From Nanobdellota archaeon (GTDB lineage Archaea > Nanobdellota > Nanobdellia > Pacearchaeales > GW2011-AR1), in contig JAHJRR010000090.1 of NCBI GenBank assembly GCA_018830685.1, forward strand, positions 1 to 8,852: a stretch of DNA of 8,852 nt, given 5' to 3'. Below the pieces are notes generated by a model. The model made no database searches and was not told the DNA's origin. It saw nothing but the letters and a program-made list of their open reading frames with translations. Shown in pieces: positions 1 to 5,201 of this stretch (the stretch's first letter is position 1; each line of letters starts with the position of its first letter). The position numbers and the translations under genes were made by a program.

Positions 1-452
1 TCATTTACTGTTTTTTCTGGATTTGATGTTATGGTGGGGGCGTGATTTTTTTCTATTGGAGTTTCATCCACTTCTTTTTCTTTTACCGTTAGCGATAAAA
101 TGCATTTTTTAGTTGCAGGATGGCTGTCTTTTGCATTTATGATAATGTTATATTCACCTGGATTATCCATTATTAAGGTGTATGTTTCTGCGAATGAATA
201 GGATTTAACTTTTTTTTCATTTTCAAAAGAATGGATAAGTTCTTCTTCTGAATCAAACACGTTTATGCTTACAATTGTGGGAGTGTCTAGGCTGAATGTT
301 TCAACTGAGAATTCTGCTGTTTCGGTAGGGTTTATTGTGAGTTGTTTGGCTTCATTGTTCCATGTGCAGTCAGCAACAATTGCACTGGCTATGTTCATTA
401 GAAGAATTGAAAGTATGCTTACTGTTAAAAGGAATGTTAATTTTTTTTTCAT
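1..452 (-). CDS. Secreted Ig-like surface protein, C-terminus beyond window
   Basis: The gene starts at the ATG at 452-450 and is open to the window edge, giving 150 codons with no stop. The N-terminus is a classical Sec signal peptide: MKKK, a hydrophobic core (residues 6-19), then IASA with probable cleavage after residue 24. The mature part is predicted beta-rich, with alternating polar and hydrophobic stretches. Its two cysteines (C29, C117) could form a disulfide across one Ig-like sandwich (about 27-125). An acidic linker follows, then NHAPTITSNP (136-145), which resembles the opening strand of cadherin/Ig-like repeats, so more domains probably follow off-window. The ATG overlaps the upstream stop as ATGA (452-449). 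No Shine-Dalgarno is visible, so translation probably depends on re-initiation. Third gene of the surface operon. The specific function is unknown; secretion is well supported, the fold only moderately. Confidence 0.72.
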   Translation of the reverse strand, partial: MKKKLTFLLTVSILSILLMNIASAIVADCTWNNEAKQLTINPTETAEFSVETFSLDTPTIVSINVFDSEEELIHSFENEKKVKSYSFAETYTLIMDNPGEYNIIINAKDSHPATKKCILSLTVKEKEVDETPIEKNHAPTITSNPEKTVN

Positions 453-1216
453 TGTCGAGGTGTTGTTTTTTGTGGAGAGTATGCAATTCCTACTCCTCCG
501 AAACCACCTCTATTTTGGCTGTAACCGCCAAATCCTCTTACTGAGAATCCTTTCCCAGTATTGATATTAACTCCTGCGTAACCTCTTCCAGAAAATCTGT
601 TTTCAGAATTTGATTTTGCGTCTGCATCAATTACTGCACCTTCTTTTGAATAGAGAGTTTCTTCAACTTCTTTAGTGTAATTTATTTTTTGAATTCCTCC
701 GCCGATAAGAGCTCTTATTCTTCTTGAGCTTCCTAATTCTGCTTCAATGTCAAGACCATATGAATTTATTCCTGTTTCTCTTTCTATTCCAGTAGCGTAT
801 TTGCCTTTCAATAATTCTGCTCTAATCTCTTTGGTGACGTGGTCTTCGCTGTTTTCAAGAGATGCAAGAAAATTGAATCTTCCCTTATTTAATCCTAATC
901 TTGCTCCGCGAGTTCCTTGAGAACCGATATACCCGTCTGCAATGACTCCAGGAGATATTTGATTTTGTCTTTGGGTTTCTGGGAGTTCAACTGGTTCTGA
1001 AGCTAAGGAGTCTCTTTCTGTAACCATTGATTCGAGTTTTCTTCTAGCTTGGTTATATCCTATGCTTGTTGAATCTTCTGAACTTGCTGTGCTAAGTTGT
1101 GTTTGTAAATCATCAATTTTTTGAGTTAGTTCCCCTACTTTGTTTTCTTGAGCTTGGCTTGGGTTTGCAAAGTAAAGTAAACCTGCTACTCCTGCTGTGA
1201 TTATTTTTCCTTTCAT
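449..1216 (-). CDS. Secreted coiled-coil plus Gly-rich beta-strand protein
   Basis: 255 aa, family not recognised. Residues 1-22 form a signal peptide (KGK, short hydrophobic core, cleavage after NPSQA). Residues 24-72 are a heptad-like coiled coil rich in E, K, Q and L. After a Pro-containing linker, residues 95-248 are predicted to be consecutive amphipathic beta strands with Gly/aromatic alternation: around 104-122, 128-145, 150-162, 165-181, 208-219, 222-232 and 237-247. The last three form tight Gly-rich hairpins. The pattern resembles a small OmpA-like beta-barrel or a beta-sandwich adhesin. There are no cysteines. The start is chosen because the ATG overlaps the upstream stop (ATGA, 1216-1213) and a GGAG lies 10 nt upstream. 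The stop overlaps the next gene in the same way. It could also be an S-layer-associated or pseudoperiplasmic stalk protein. Function unknown. Confidence 0.8.
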   Translation of the reverse strand: MKGKIITAGVAGLLYFANPSQAQENKVGELTQKIDDLQTQLSTASSEDSTSIGYNQARRKLESMVTERDSLASEPVELPETQRQNQISPGVIADGYIGSQGTRGARLGLNKGRFNFLASLENSEDHVTKEIRAELLKGKYATGIERETGINSYGLDIEAELGSSRRIRALIGGGIQKINYTKEVEETLYSKEGAVIDADAKSNSENRFSGRGYAGVNINTGKGFSVRGFGGYSQNRGGFGGVGIAYSPQKTTPRQ

Positions 1217-2139
1217 TTTGCTTTTTCTCCTAATTCATATGGGAATCCTTTTCTTTCCCCTTTTTCATTTACTTCTGAAACATAGACTTTGTTCTTTTCT
1301 GTGTAGATTATAGAATTTTCTGAGAGAATTTGATTCATGACTGCTGCAGAATCTGGTGAACCTGATAGGAAAGCTCTTGCAATATTTTGAGTGTTTTGTA
1401 GTGAATCTCCTCTTGCTTGAAATGTTCTCTTTAATGAGATAAATGATTCAGATAATTTGCCGTTTGCTTCTTTGTATTCTTGGATGGTTTTTTTTGCTTG
1501 AGCTAAATTTGCATTAGCTGTAGACCATTTTTTATTTAAATCTATTAGAGAGCTTACTACATCTTCTAAAGAATCCGCTTTATCTTCATAAAAGCCAACC
1601 GCATCTGCATGAGCTGTTCTTGTTGAGTCGATAGCTGTTTCTTTTATAGAATCAACATCTGCTTGTGAATATCCTGCATGTGCTGGAGCTTGTTCTATCT
1701 GTTGTGGTGTTTCAGATTCATTAGCTTCTTCTCTTGATACAATATAATAAGATATTCCTCCCATGAGTGCTAAACTAGCAACAGTACCTATAGTTGCAGC
1801 AGTATAAGGATATGTTCGAACCGCCTTACCCGCTTTCTTTGCGTTTCTTGCTGTGAAATTATAAGCTCCGTTTATTTTACTTCCTGTCCAAGCAGAAGCC
1901 TTATGAGCATGTGTTCTCCAACTTCTTTCTGAAGATTCATTATCTAAACCATTGAGAGAGTCATCTTCTTTAGTATTTTTTTTAGAATAATTCTCGGATT
2001 CACTAACTTCGTCTAAATCATTAAAGGGTTCATCATGTTGGTGTCTTTCATCAAATTTGTCTATTACTTCTTGAATCTCTTGGTCTTTCTTTCTCTTTTC
2101 TGTTTGTTGTTTTCTTCTTCTAATATGTATGTGGCTCAT
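1213..2139 (-). CDS. Single-pass membrane protein with coiled-coil ectodomain
   Basis: 308 aa, family not recognised. Residues 1-75 are highly charged and probably disordered, with a basic N-terminus (HIRRRKQQ) and an acidic 28-72 stretch. Residues 76-111 are basic and His/Ala rich. One transmembrane helix spans about 112-134 (TAATIGTVASLALMGGISYY). The positive charge before the helix (KKAGKAVR) predicts N-in/C-out topology. Outside, residues 157-255 form long helices with coiled-coil character and regular Asp-Ser/Ala spacing. Residues 275-303 look like a small beta element. There are no cysteines or catalytic motifs. It is the first gene of a three-gene operon, joined to the next by ATGA overlap. 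The coiled-coil ectodomain and the coiled coil of the secreted 255-aa partner could interact (inference). A membrane anchor or scaffold for a surface complex is the best guess. Confidence 0.8.
   Translation of the reverse strand: MSHIHIRRRKQQTEKRKKDQEIQEVIDKFDERHQHDEPFNDLDEVSESENYSKKNTKEDDSLNGLDNESSERSWRTHAHKASAWTGSKINGAYNFTARNAKKAGKAVRTYPYTAATIGTVASLALMGGISYYIVSREEANESETPQQIEQAPAHAGYSQADVDSIKETAIDSTRTAHADAVGFYEDKADSLEDVVSSLIDLNKKWSTANANLAQAKKTIQEYKEANGKLSESFISLKRTFQARGDSLQNTQNIARAFLSGSPDSAAVMNQILSENSIIYTEKNKVYVSEVNEKGERKGFPYELGEKAK
1227..1230 (-). promoter_or_regulatory. Shine-Dalgarno for the 255-aa gene
   Basis: GGAG on the minus strand, 10 nt upstream of the ATG at 1216 and inside the 3' end of the upstream gene. 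It fits internal-gene translation in an operon and supports the chosen start. Confidence 0.6.
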
Positions 2140-2147
2140 AACTTATA

Positions 2148-2152
2148 CTCCT
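2148..2152 (-). promoter_or_regulatory. Possible Shine-Dalgarno of the 308-aa gene
   Basis: AGGAG on the minus strand, 8 nt before the ATG at 2139. It is a good ribosome binding site by position. However, the TATA box at 2161-2170 would start transcription at about the ATG and leave this motif untranscribed, so it is used only if transcription starts further upstream. Confidence 0.4.
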
Positions 2153-2160
2153 GATTTGAT

Positions 2161-2170
2161 ATTTATAAAC
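2161..2170 (-). promoter_or_regulatory. TATA box of the surface-protein operon
   Basis: GTTTATAAAT on the minus strand, preceded by AGAAAG, which fits an archaeal BRE. It is centred 26 nt upstream of the ATG at 2139 and is the only good promoter for the three-gene operon. Confidence 0.65.
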
Positions 2171-2266
2171 CTTTCTATATGTTGTCATTATGTAATAGAT
2201 TCAATTATCTGCAACTATAGAAAAATAACAGTATGGGAAGTTTTGTGGTGTTTAACTAGATTTATG

Positions 2267-2290
2267 TTCTTGGAAATATATTTCTTAGAA
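2267..2290. repeat. 24-nt imperfect palindrome
   Basis: The core GAAATATATTTC (2273-2284) is a perfect 12-bp palindrome. It is flanked by TTCT (2267-2270) and AGAA (2287-2290), giving 10 of 12 arm matches. It could be a regulator site or chance in AT-rich DNA. It lies about 130 nt upstream of the surface operon start. Confidence 0.4.
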
Positions 2291-2317
2291 GATTGATTTT
2301 TATCTTGGTCCATACCC

Positions 2318-2332
2318 CGCAGCTTTGCTGCG
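2318..2332. repeat. Small perfect hairpin
   Basis: CGCAGC, a TTT loop, then GCTGCG: a 6-bp GC-rich stem in an otherwise AT-rich intergenic region, 12 nt before a dispersed repeat copy. There is no T-run after it on either strand, so a simple intrinsic terminator is not indicated. Confidence 0.5.
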
Positions 2333-2343
2333 TATTTGATGAT

Positions 2344-2396
2344 TGGCTCACTTCTCTCGCGATTTCAAAAGCAAATTATGTTAATAAGGTAAAATC
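2344..2396 (+). repeat. Dispersed intergenic repeat, copy C (most diverged)
   Basis: Shares GCTCAC, then TCGCGATT, and the end block GTTAAT...GTAAAATCA with the copies at 2954 and 4919, in the same order, spacing and orientation. It is more diverged at both edges (TTG instead of TACT before GCTCAC, and ATCATT instead of ATCAGG at the end). Confidence 0.5.
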
Positions 2397-2678
2397 ATTT
2401 TACGAATTATAATTTCCTGTTTTTTGTTATCAATTTCTGTAAAAATAATTGGTGCGACGGCGACGGAAAATCTACTAAACTTTTTGATATCGTAGTTCTG
2501 TTGCGATTGGGCATTTGATTGTTTTCCTAGGGAAATTCTCGTCTTATTTGTGACTTCGTGCAATAAATTGATTTACAAAATTACTTCCTATCACGAAATC
2601 GCTTGCTCGACGTTAAAGTAACTAAAAGCGAGGCGAAGCCGAGCGTCCCTTTTTGGATGGAGGCTGTTCTAAATTATC

Positions 2679-2924
2679 TTACTCTGAAGAATTCTTATTT
2701 ATCCAATCAATAATGTCGTCGTCTTGGTCTTTTGAACCTATGACCTCTATTAAGATTGGAACCGATGTTTGACCTGAGAGTTGTTTGAGAAGGGTTCTTT
2801 CTTCATGATTTCTTGGCACTTCGATTTTTTCATATTTTATGCCTTTTTTATCTAGTGCTTCTTCGGCTTTTTTGCAATAGGGGCAACCTGTTAGTGTGAA
2901 TAACATTAATCTTTTTTCTTGCAT
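2679..2924 (-). CDS. Glutaredoxin-like thiol-disulfide oxidoreductase
   Basis: 81 aa, the usual length for a small glutaredoxin/NrdH-type protein. The sequence follows the thioredoxin fold: a beta strand (LMLFTLTG, residues 6-13), the redox motif CPYC (14-17), helix KKAEEALDKKG, strand IKYEKIEV, a helix, then the cis-proline loop TSVPILIEV (54-62) and a C-terminal helix. CPYC is the classical glutaredoxin active site. It likely reduces disulfides in the cytoplasm; there is no signal peptide. Whether it uses glutathione, another thiol or thioredoxin reductase cannot be read from the sequence. The start at 2924 is favoured by a TATA box about 24 nt upstream, giving a leaderless message; Met7 is an alternative. 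It is a single-gene unit bracketed by dispersed repeat copies. Confidence 0.9.
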   Translation of the reverse strand: MQEKRLMLFTLTGCPYCKKAEEALDKKGIKYEKIEVPRNHEERTLLKQLSGQTSVPILIEVIGSKDQDDDIIDWINKNSSE

Positions 2925-2942
2925 GATTTTTATTGGAGTTAG

Positions 2943-2952
2943 ATTTATTTAA
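2943..2952 (-). promoter_or_regulatory. TATA box of the glutaredoxin-like gene
   Basis: TTAAATAAAT on the minus strand, centred about 24 nt before the ATG at 2924, with no Shine-Dalgarno between. This predicts a leaderless transcript. The dispersed repeat copy at 2954-3006 abuts it directly, so repeat DNA supplies the upstream promoter context. Confidence 0.5.
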
Positions 2953-2953
2953 G

Positions 2954-3006
2954 GTTACTGCTCACGATGTTCGCGATTGGTTTAGAATTAACCTAATAAA
3001 ATCAGG
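2954..3006 (+). repeat. Dispersed intergenic repeat, copy A
   Basis: Begins GTTACTGCTCAC and ends TAAAATCAGG, both identical to the copy at 4919-4974. The middle (GTTCGC, ATT, ATTAAC) aligns with three gap positions. It lies between the alanyl-tRNA synthetase stop and the glutaredoxin promoter. Confidence 0.65.
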
Positions 3007-3079
3007 CGATGTTCCTATCAATCTGCGGATTTTTTGTTATTTGCGAGCGTAGAGATTGTTCTTGATGAATGAATAATCG

Positions 3080-4864
3080 CTAATTATTTTCAACCGTCGC
3101 TTTTATTCTTCGGATTCCTGCCGCGACGGATTCTTCTTTGAGAATCTTGAAACGACCGATTTCTTTTGTGTTTTTTACGTGTGGACCTGTGCAGATCTCT
3201 TTAGATAGATTTCCTATTGTATAGACTGACACTATTTCGGGATAGCGCGCACCGAATTCCGATTGCGTGCCAGAATTTATGGCTTTTTTAAGAGGCATTT
3301 CTTCTTTTGTAACTGAGAGGTTTTTGGATATTTCTTCGTTGACGTTATTTTCAATTTTCTTTTTTTCTTCGTCGGTGAGTTTTCTTGGAAAGTTGAAATC
3401 GAATCGAAGTCTTTCGGAGGTTATGTTTGAGCCTTTTTGTTTTATATCTTTGTTCAGAACTTCTCTAAGTGCTTTGTTTAGAAGATGTGTTGCTGTGTGC
3501 AGTTTTGTCGTTCTTTCGGAATTGTCTGCTAGGCCTGATTTGAATTTTTGAGAAGATGTTGATTTTGAGAGTTGCTGATGTTTGGCTAGTTCTGATTTGA
3601 AACCTTCCACATCTACCTTCAATGGCAAACCTTTCCTAAGACTCTTGATTTCTTCTTCAATCATTTCAAGAGGAAAACCGTATGATTGATAAAGTAAGAA
3701 AGCATCTTTTCCAGATAACATTTTTTCTTTTTTCTTATCGCTGTTTGCCCATTCAGTTACTTTTTTTTCAAATATTCTTAGTCCTTTTTCTATCGTTTTA
3801 TTGAATTTTTCTTCTTCATTAATTAGAATTTCCAAGATTCTTTTTTTGTTATTTTTTAGTTCTGAATAGTCTTCGTAAATTTTGAAAACTGGTTTCGCGA
3901 TTTTACTTGTGAAATTTTTTAGATTCAATCGCATTCCGTGTCTTATGGCTCTTCTAATGAGTCTTCTCAACACGTAACCTTGTCCCGTATTACTTGGTAA
4001 AACATCATCTGAAATAATCATTACTGATGCTTTGATGTGGTCTGCAATAATTCTCATGGCCTTTTCATTTCCTTTGTAAGATTTACTCGATAATTCTTCA
4101 ATTTCTTTAATAATTGGTTTCCACATCTCTGCTAGGTAATCATCTTCTAGACCGTTCAGAATTGCTACTGTTCTTTCTACGCCCCCGCCGAAGTCGACGT
4201 TTTTCTGTTTTGCTTCTTTGAAGTTTCCCTTTTCATCTTTGACATATTGCATTAGGACATCGTTTCCTATTTCTACCCATCCCTTATCTTCTGGATTGAA
4301 TTTTTTTGGTGGCGATGTTTTAGGTGCCCAGTAGAATTGTTCTGTGTCTGGTCCACAAGGTCCTGTGTTTCCTGCTGGTCCCCACCAATTGTCTTTTTTA
4401 CCGAGGAATGCGATTCTTTCTGAGGGTATTCCGAGGGATTTCCAAATTTTTGCAGATTCTAAATCTTTTGGAGCGTCTTTATCTCCGACGAAACAAGAGA
4501 CTGCATATCTTTCTAATGGAATTTTTAAAATTTTTGTGTGAAATTCAAATGTGTTTTTTATTGCTTCTTCTTTCCAATAATTTCCTAATGACCAGTAACC
4601 CAACATTTCAAAGAAAGTGTGATGATATGCGTCTCCGACTTCATCTATATCCGTCGTTCTTATGCACCCTTGCACGTTCACGAGCTTTTTTCCGAGAGGA
4701 TGTTTCTGTCCAAGGAGATAAGGAACAAGAGGATGCATGCCTGCTGTGGTGAATAGTACCGTGGGGTCATCTCTTGGGACTAAGCTTGAATTGGGTATTT
4801 CTTTGTGTCCATGCTTCTTGAAGAATTCGATATATTTTTTTATTAGTTCTTTTCTAGTTATCAT
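3080..4864 (-). CDS. alaS: Alanyl-tRNA synthetase, short bacterial/CPR-like form
   Basis: 594 aa; charges tRNA-Ala with alanine in the cytoplasm. The class II catalytic core begins at residue 1, with VLFTTAGMHPLVPYLLG (36-52), the motif 2 region CIRTTDIDEVGD to FFEMLGYWSLG (67-94), NTGPCGPDTEQFYW (166-179), GGGVERTVAIL (227-236) and GQGYVLRRLIRRAIRHG (294-310). The editing domain covers about 450-590, with zinc ligands HTATH (456-460) and C558/H562 in CTGPH, so deacylation of mischarged Ser/Gly-tRNA should be intact. The protein stops right after AAGIRRIKATV and lacks the C-Ala domain; E. coli AlaRS is about 875 aa. The sequence matches bacterial, especially Patescibacteria-style, enzymes rather than the archaeal type, suggesting lateral transfer (inference). 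It is the only gene in its unit, with a leaderless promoter. Confidence 0.96.
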   Translation of the reverse strand: MITRKELIKKYIEFFKKHGHKEIPNSSLVPRDDPTVLFTTAGMHPLVPYLLGQKHPLGKKLVNVQGCIRTTDIDEVGDAYHHTFFEMLGYWSLGNYWKEEAIKNTFEFHTKILKIPLERYAVSCFVGDKDAPKDLESAKIWKSLGIPSERIAFLGKKDNWWGPAGNTGPCGPDTEQFYWAPKTSPPKKFNPEDKGWVEIGNDVLMQYVKDEKGNFKEAKQKNVDFGGGVERTVAILNGLEDDYLAEMWKPIIKEIEELSSKSYKGNEKAMRIIADHIKASVMIISDDVLPSNTGQGYVLRRLIRRAIRHGMRLNLKNFTSKIAKPVFKIYEDYSELKNNKKRILEILINEEEKFNKTIEKGLRIFEKKVTEWANSDKKKEKMLSGKDAFLLYQSYGFPLEMIEEEIKSLRKGLPLKVDVEGFKSELAKHQQLSKSTSSQKFKSGLADNSERTTKLHTATHLLNKALREVLNKDIKQKGSNITSERLRFDFNFPRKLTDEEKKKIENNVNEEISKNLSVTKEEMPLKKAINSGTQSEFGARYPEIVSVYTIGNLSKEICTGPHVKNTKEIGRFKILKEESVAAGIRRIKATVENN

Positions 4865-4884
4865 GGATAACTATGCAATCTGAG

Positions 4885-4893
4885 TTTTAAAAA
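4885..4893 (-). promoter_or_regulatory. TATA box of alaS
   Basis: TTTTTAAAA on the minus strand, centred 25 nt before the ATG at 4864. No Shine-Dalgarno lies between, so the message is probably leaderless. A dispersed repeat copy lies 26 nt further upstream. Confidence 0.5.
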
Positions 4894-4918
4894 TTGTTTG
4901 TTGTATTGTTTCGAAAAA

Positions 4919-4974
4919 GTTACTGCTCACTAACGTTCGCAATTTGATTTTGAGATTAACAAAGTAAAATCAGG
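4919..4974 (+). repeat. Dispersed intergenic repeat, copy B
   Basis: 56 nt, the longest copy. The 12-nt left end and 10-nt right end are identical to copy A. The middle reads TAACGTTCGCAATTTGAT then GAGATTAAC. It lies upstream of alaS. Confidence 0.65.
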
Positions 4975-5014
4975 AGGAGAGTGTTTATTAGGGGAATTGT
5001 ATGAGAAAAATAAA

Positions 5015-5022
5015 TTTATAAA
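5015..5022 (+). promoter_or_regulatory. Orphan TATA box
   Basis: TTTATAAA, centred about 25 nt before the ATG at 5044, the same geometry as the leaderless promoters of the real genes here. What it drives is uncertain: a tiny peptide, a small RNA, or a long leader for the 397-aa gene. Confidence 0.4.
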
Positions 5023-5028
5023 GTATGT

Positions 5029-5041
5029 TCACTTTAAGTGA
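5029..5041. promoter_or_regulatory. 13-bp palindrome between orphan TATA and predicted start
   Basis: TCACTT-T-AAGTGA, perfect about its central base. It lies between the TATA box and the expected transcription start, where a bound archaeal repressor would block polymerase recruitment. No second copy was found in the window. Confidence 0.4.
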
Positions 5042-5043
5042 TA

Positions 5044-5094
5044 ATGAAAAAAGAAGATAATTTTGGAGTGAATTTTCCAAACCCTTTTAATTAA
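5044..5094 (+). CDS. Possible leaderless 16-aa peptide
   Basis: ATG to TAA, encoding MKKEDNFGVNFPNPFN. The only support is the TATA box 25 nt upstream, matching the leaderless rule of neighbouring genes. It may equally be a remnant of a longer gene, the start of a small RNA, or chance. Very uncertain. Confidence 0.2.
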   Translation: MKKEDNFGVNFPNPFN

Positions 5095-5165
5095 AACTAA
5101 TCTGTTCGATGATTAAAGATTTTGATTAGTAATTAGAGGTATATTCTGTGATTCATACGATAAAA

Positions 5166-5186
5166 CCATAAATTTATAATTTATGG
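5166..5186 (+). promoter_or_regulatory. TATA box inside an inverted repeat, promoter of the HTH gene
   Basis: CCATAAAT and ATTTATGG are perfect 8-bp arms around TTATA. The TATA element is centred about 26 nt before the ATG at 5202, giving a leaderless start. Because the symmetric site covers the TATA box and the gene encodes a likely DNA-binding protein, autorepression is plausible but unproven. Confidence 0.5.
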
Positions 5187-5201
5187 GTTTCCTTTAAGGG
5201 T

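Larger units (their letters stand above)
2171..2678. other. Long non-coding stretch between glutaredoxin and surface operon
   Basis: About 500 nt with no convincing gene. It holds a 24-nt imperfect palindrome (2267-2290), a small GC hairpin (2318-2332), one copy of the dispersed repeat (2344-2396), a GC-rich CGACGG tandem around 2456-2466, and a short GGC-GAA-GCC hairpin (2632-2640). The one open frame (2381-2563, minus) starts with TTG, has no ribosome binding site or promoter, and runs through the repeat. No tRNA fold was seen. An unannotated small RNA cannot be excluded. Confidence 0.5.
4894..5165. other. Intergenic region between divergent alaS and the HTH gene
   Basis: The two genes diverge with 337 nt between start codons, and this is the part between their core promoters. 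It contains repeat copy B (4919-4974), a second plus-strand TATA box (5015-5022) with a palindrome just behind it (5029-5041), a 16-codon reading frame (5044-5094), and a 7-bp inverted repeat ACTAATC/GATTAGT (5096-5102 and 5124-5130). No tRNA or longer gene is visible. Confidence 0.5.

Noticed and set aside
265..564. 99-codon plus-strand frame across the junction of two surface genes
   Set aside because: It is antisense to two genes with signal peptides and ATGA coupling. Its hydrophobic composition comes from the T-rich complement.
1811..1825. TGTTCGAACC resembling a tRNA T-loop
   Set aside because: It lies inside the 308-aa coding sequence and no cloverleaf can be drawn around it.
2381..2563. 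60-codon open frame on the minus strand
   Set aside because: It starts with TTG, has no promoter or ribosome binding site, and its 3' end lies in a dispersed repeat copy. The composition is not protein-like.
4324..4752. 142-codon plus-strand frame opposite alaS
   Set aside because: It lies wholly antisense to a highly conserved synthetase core and has no independent start signals or recognisable domain.
5096..5130. Possible box C/D-type small RNA
   Set aside because: There is a terminal inverted repeat and a near C-box (CGATGAT), but no proper RTGATGA or CTGA box in the right places.
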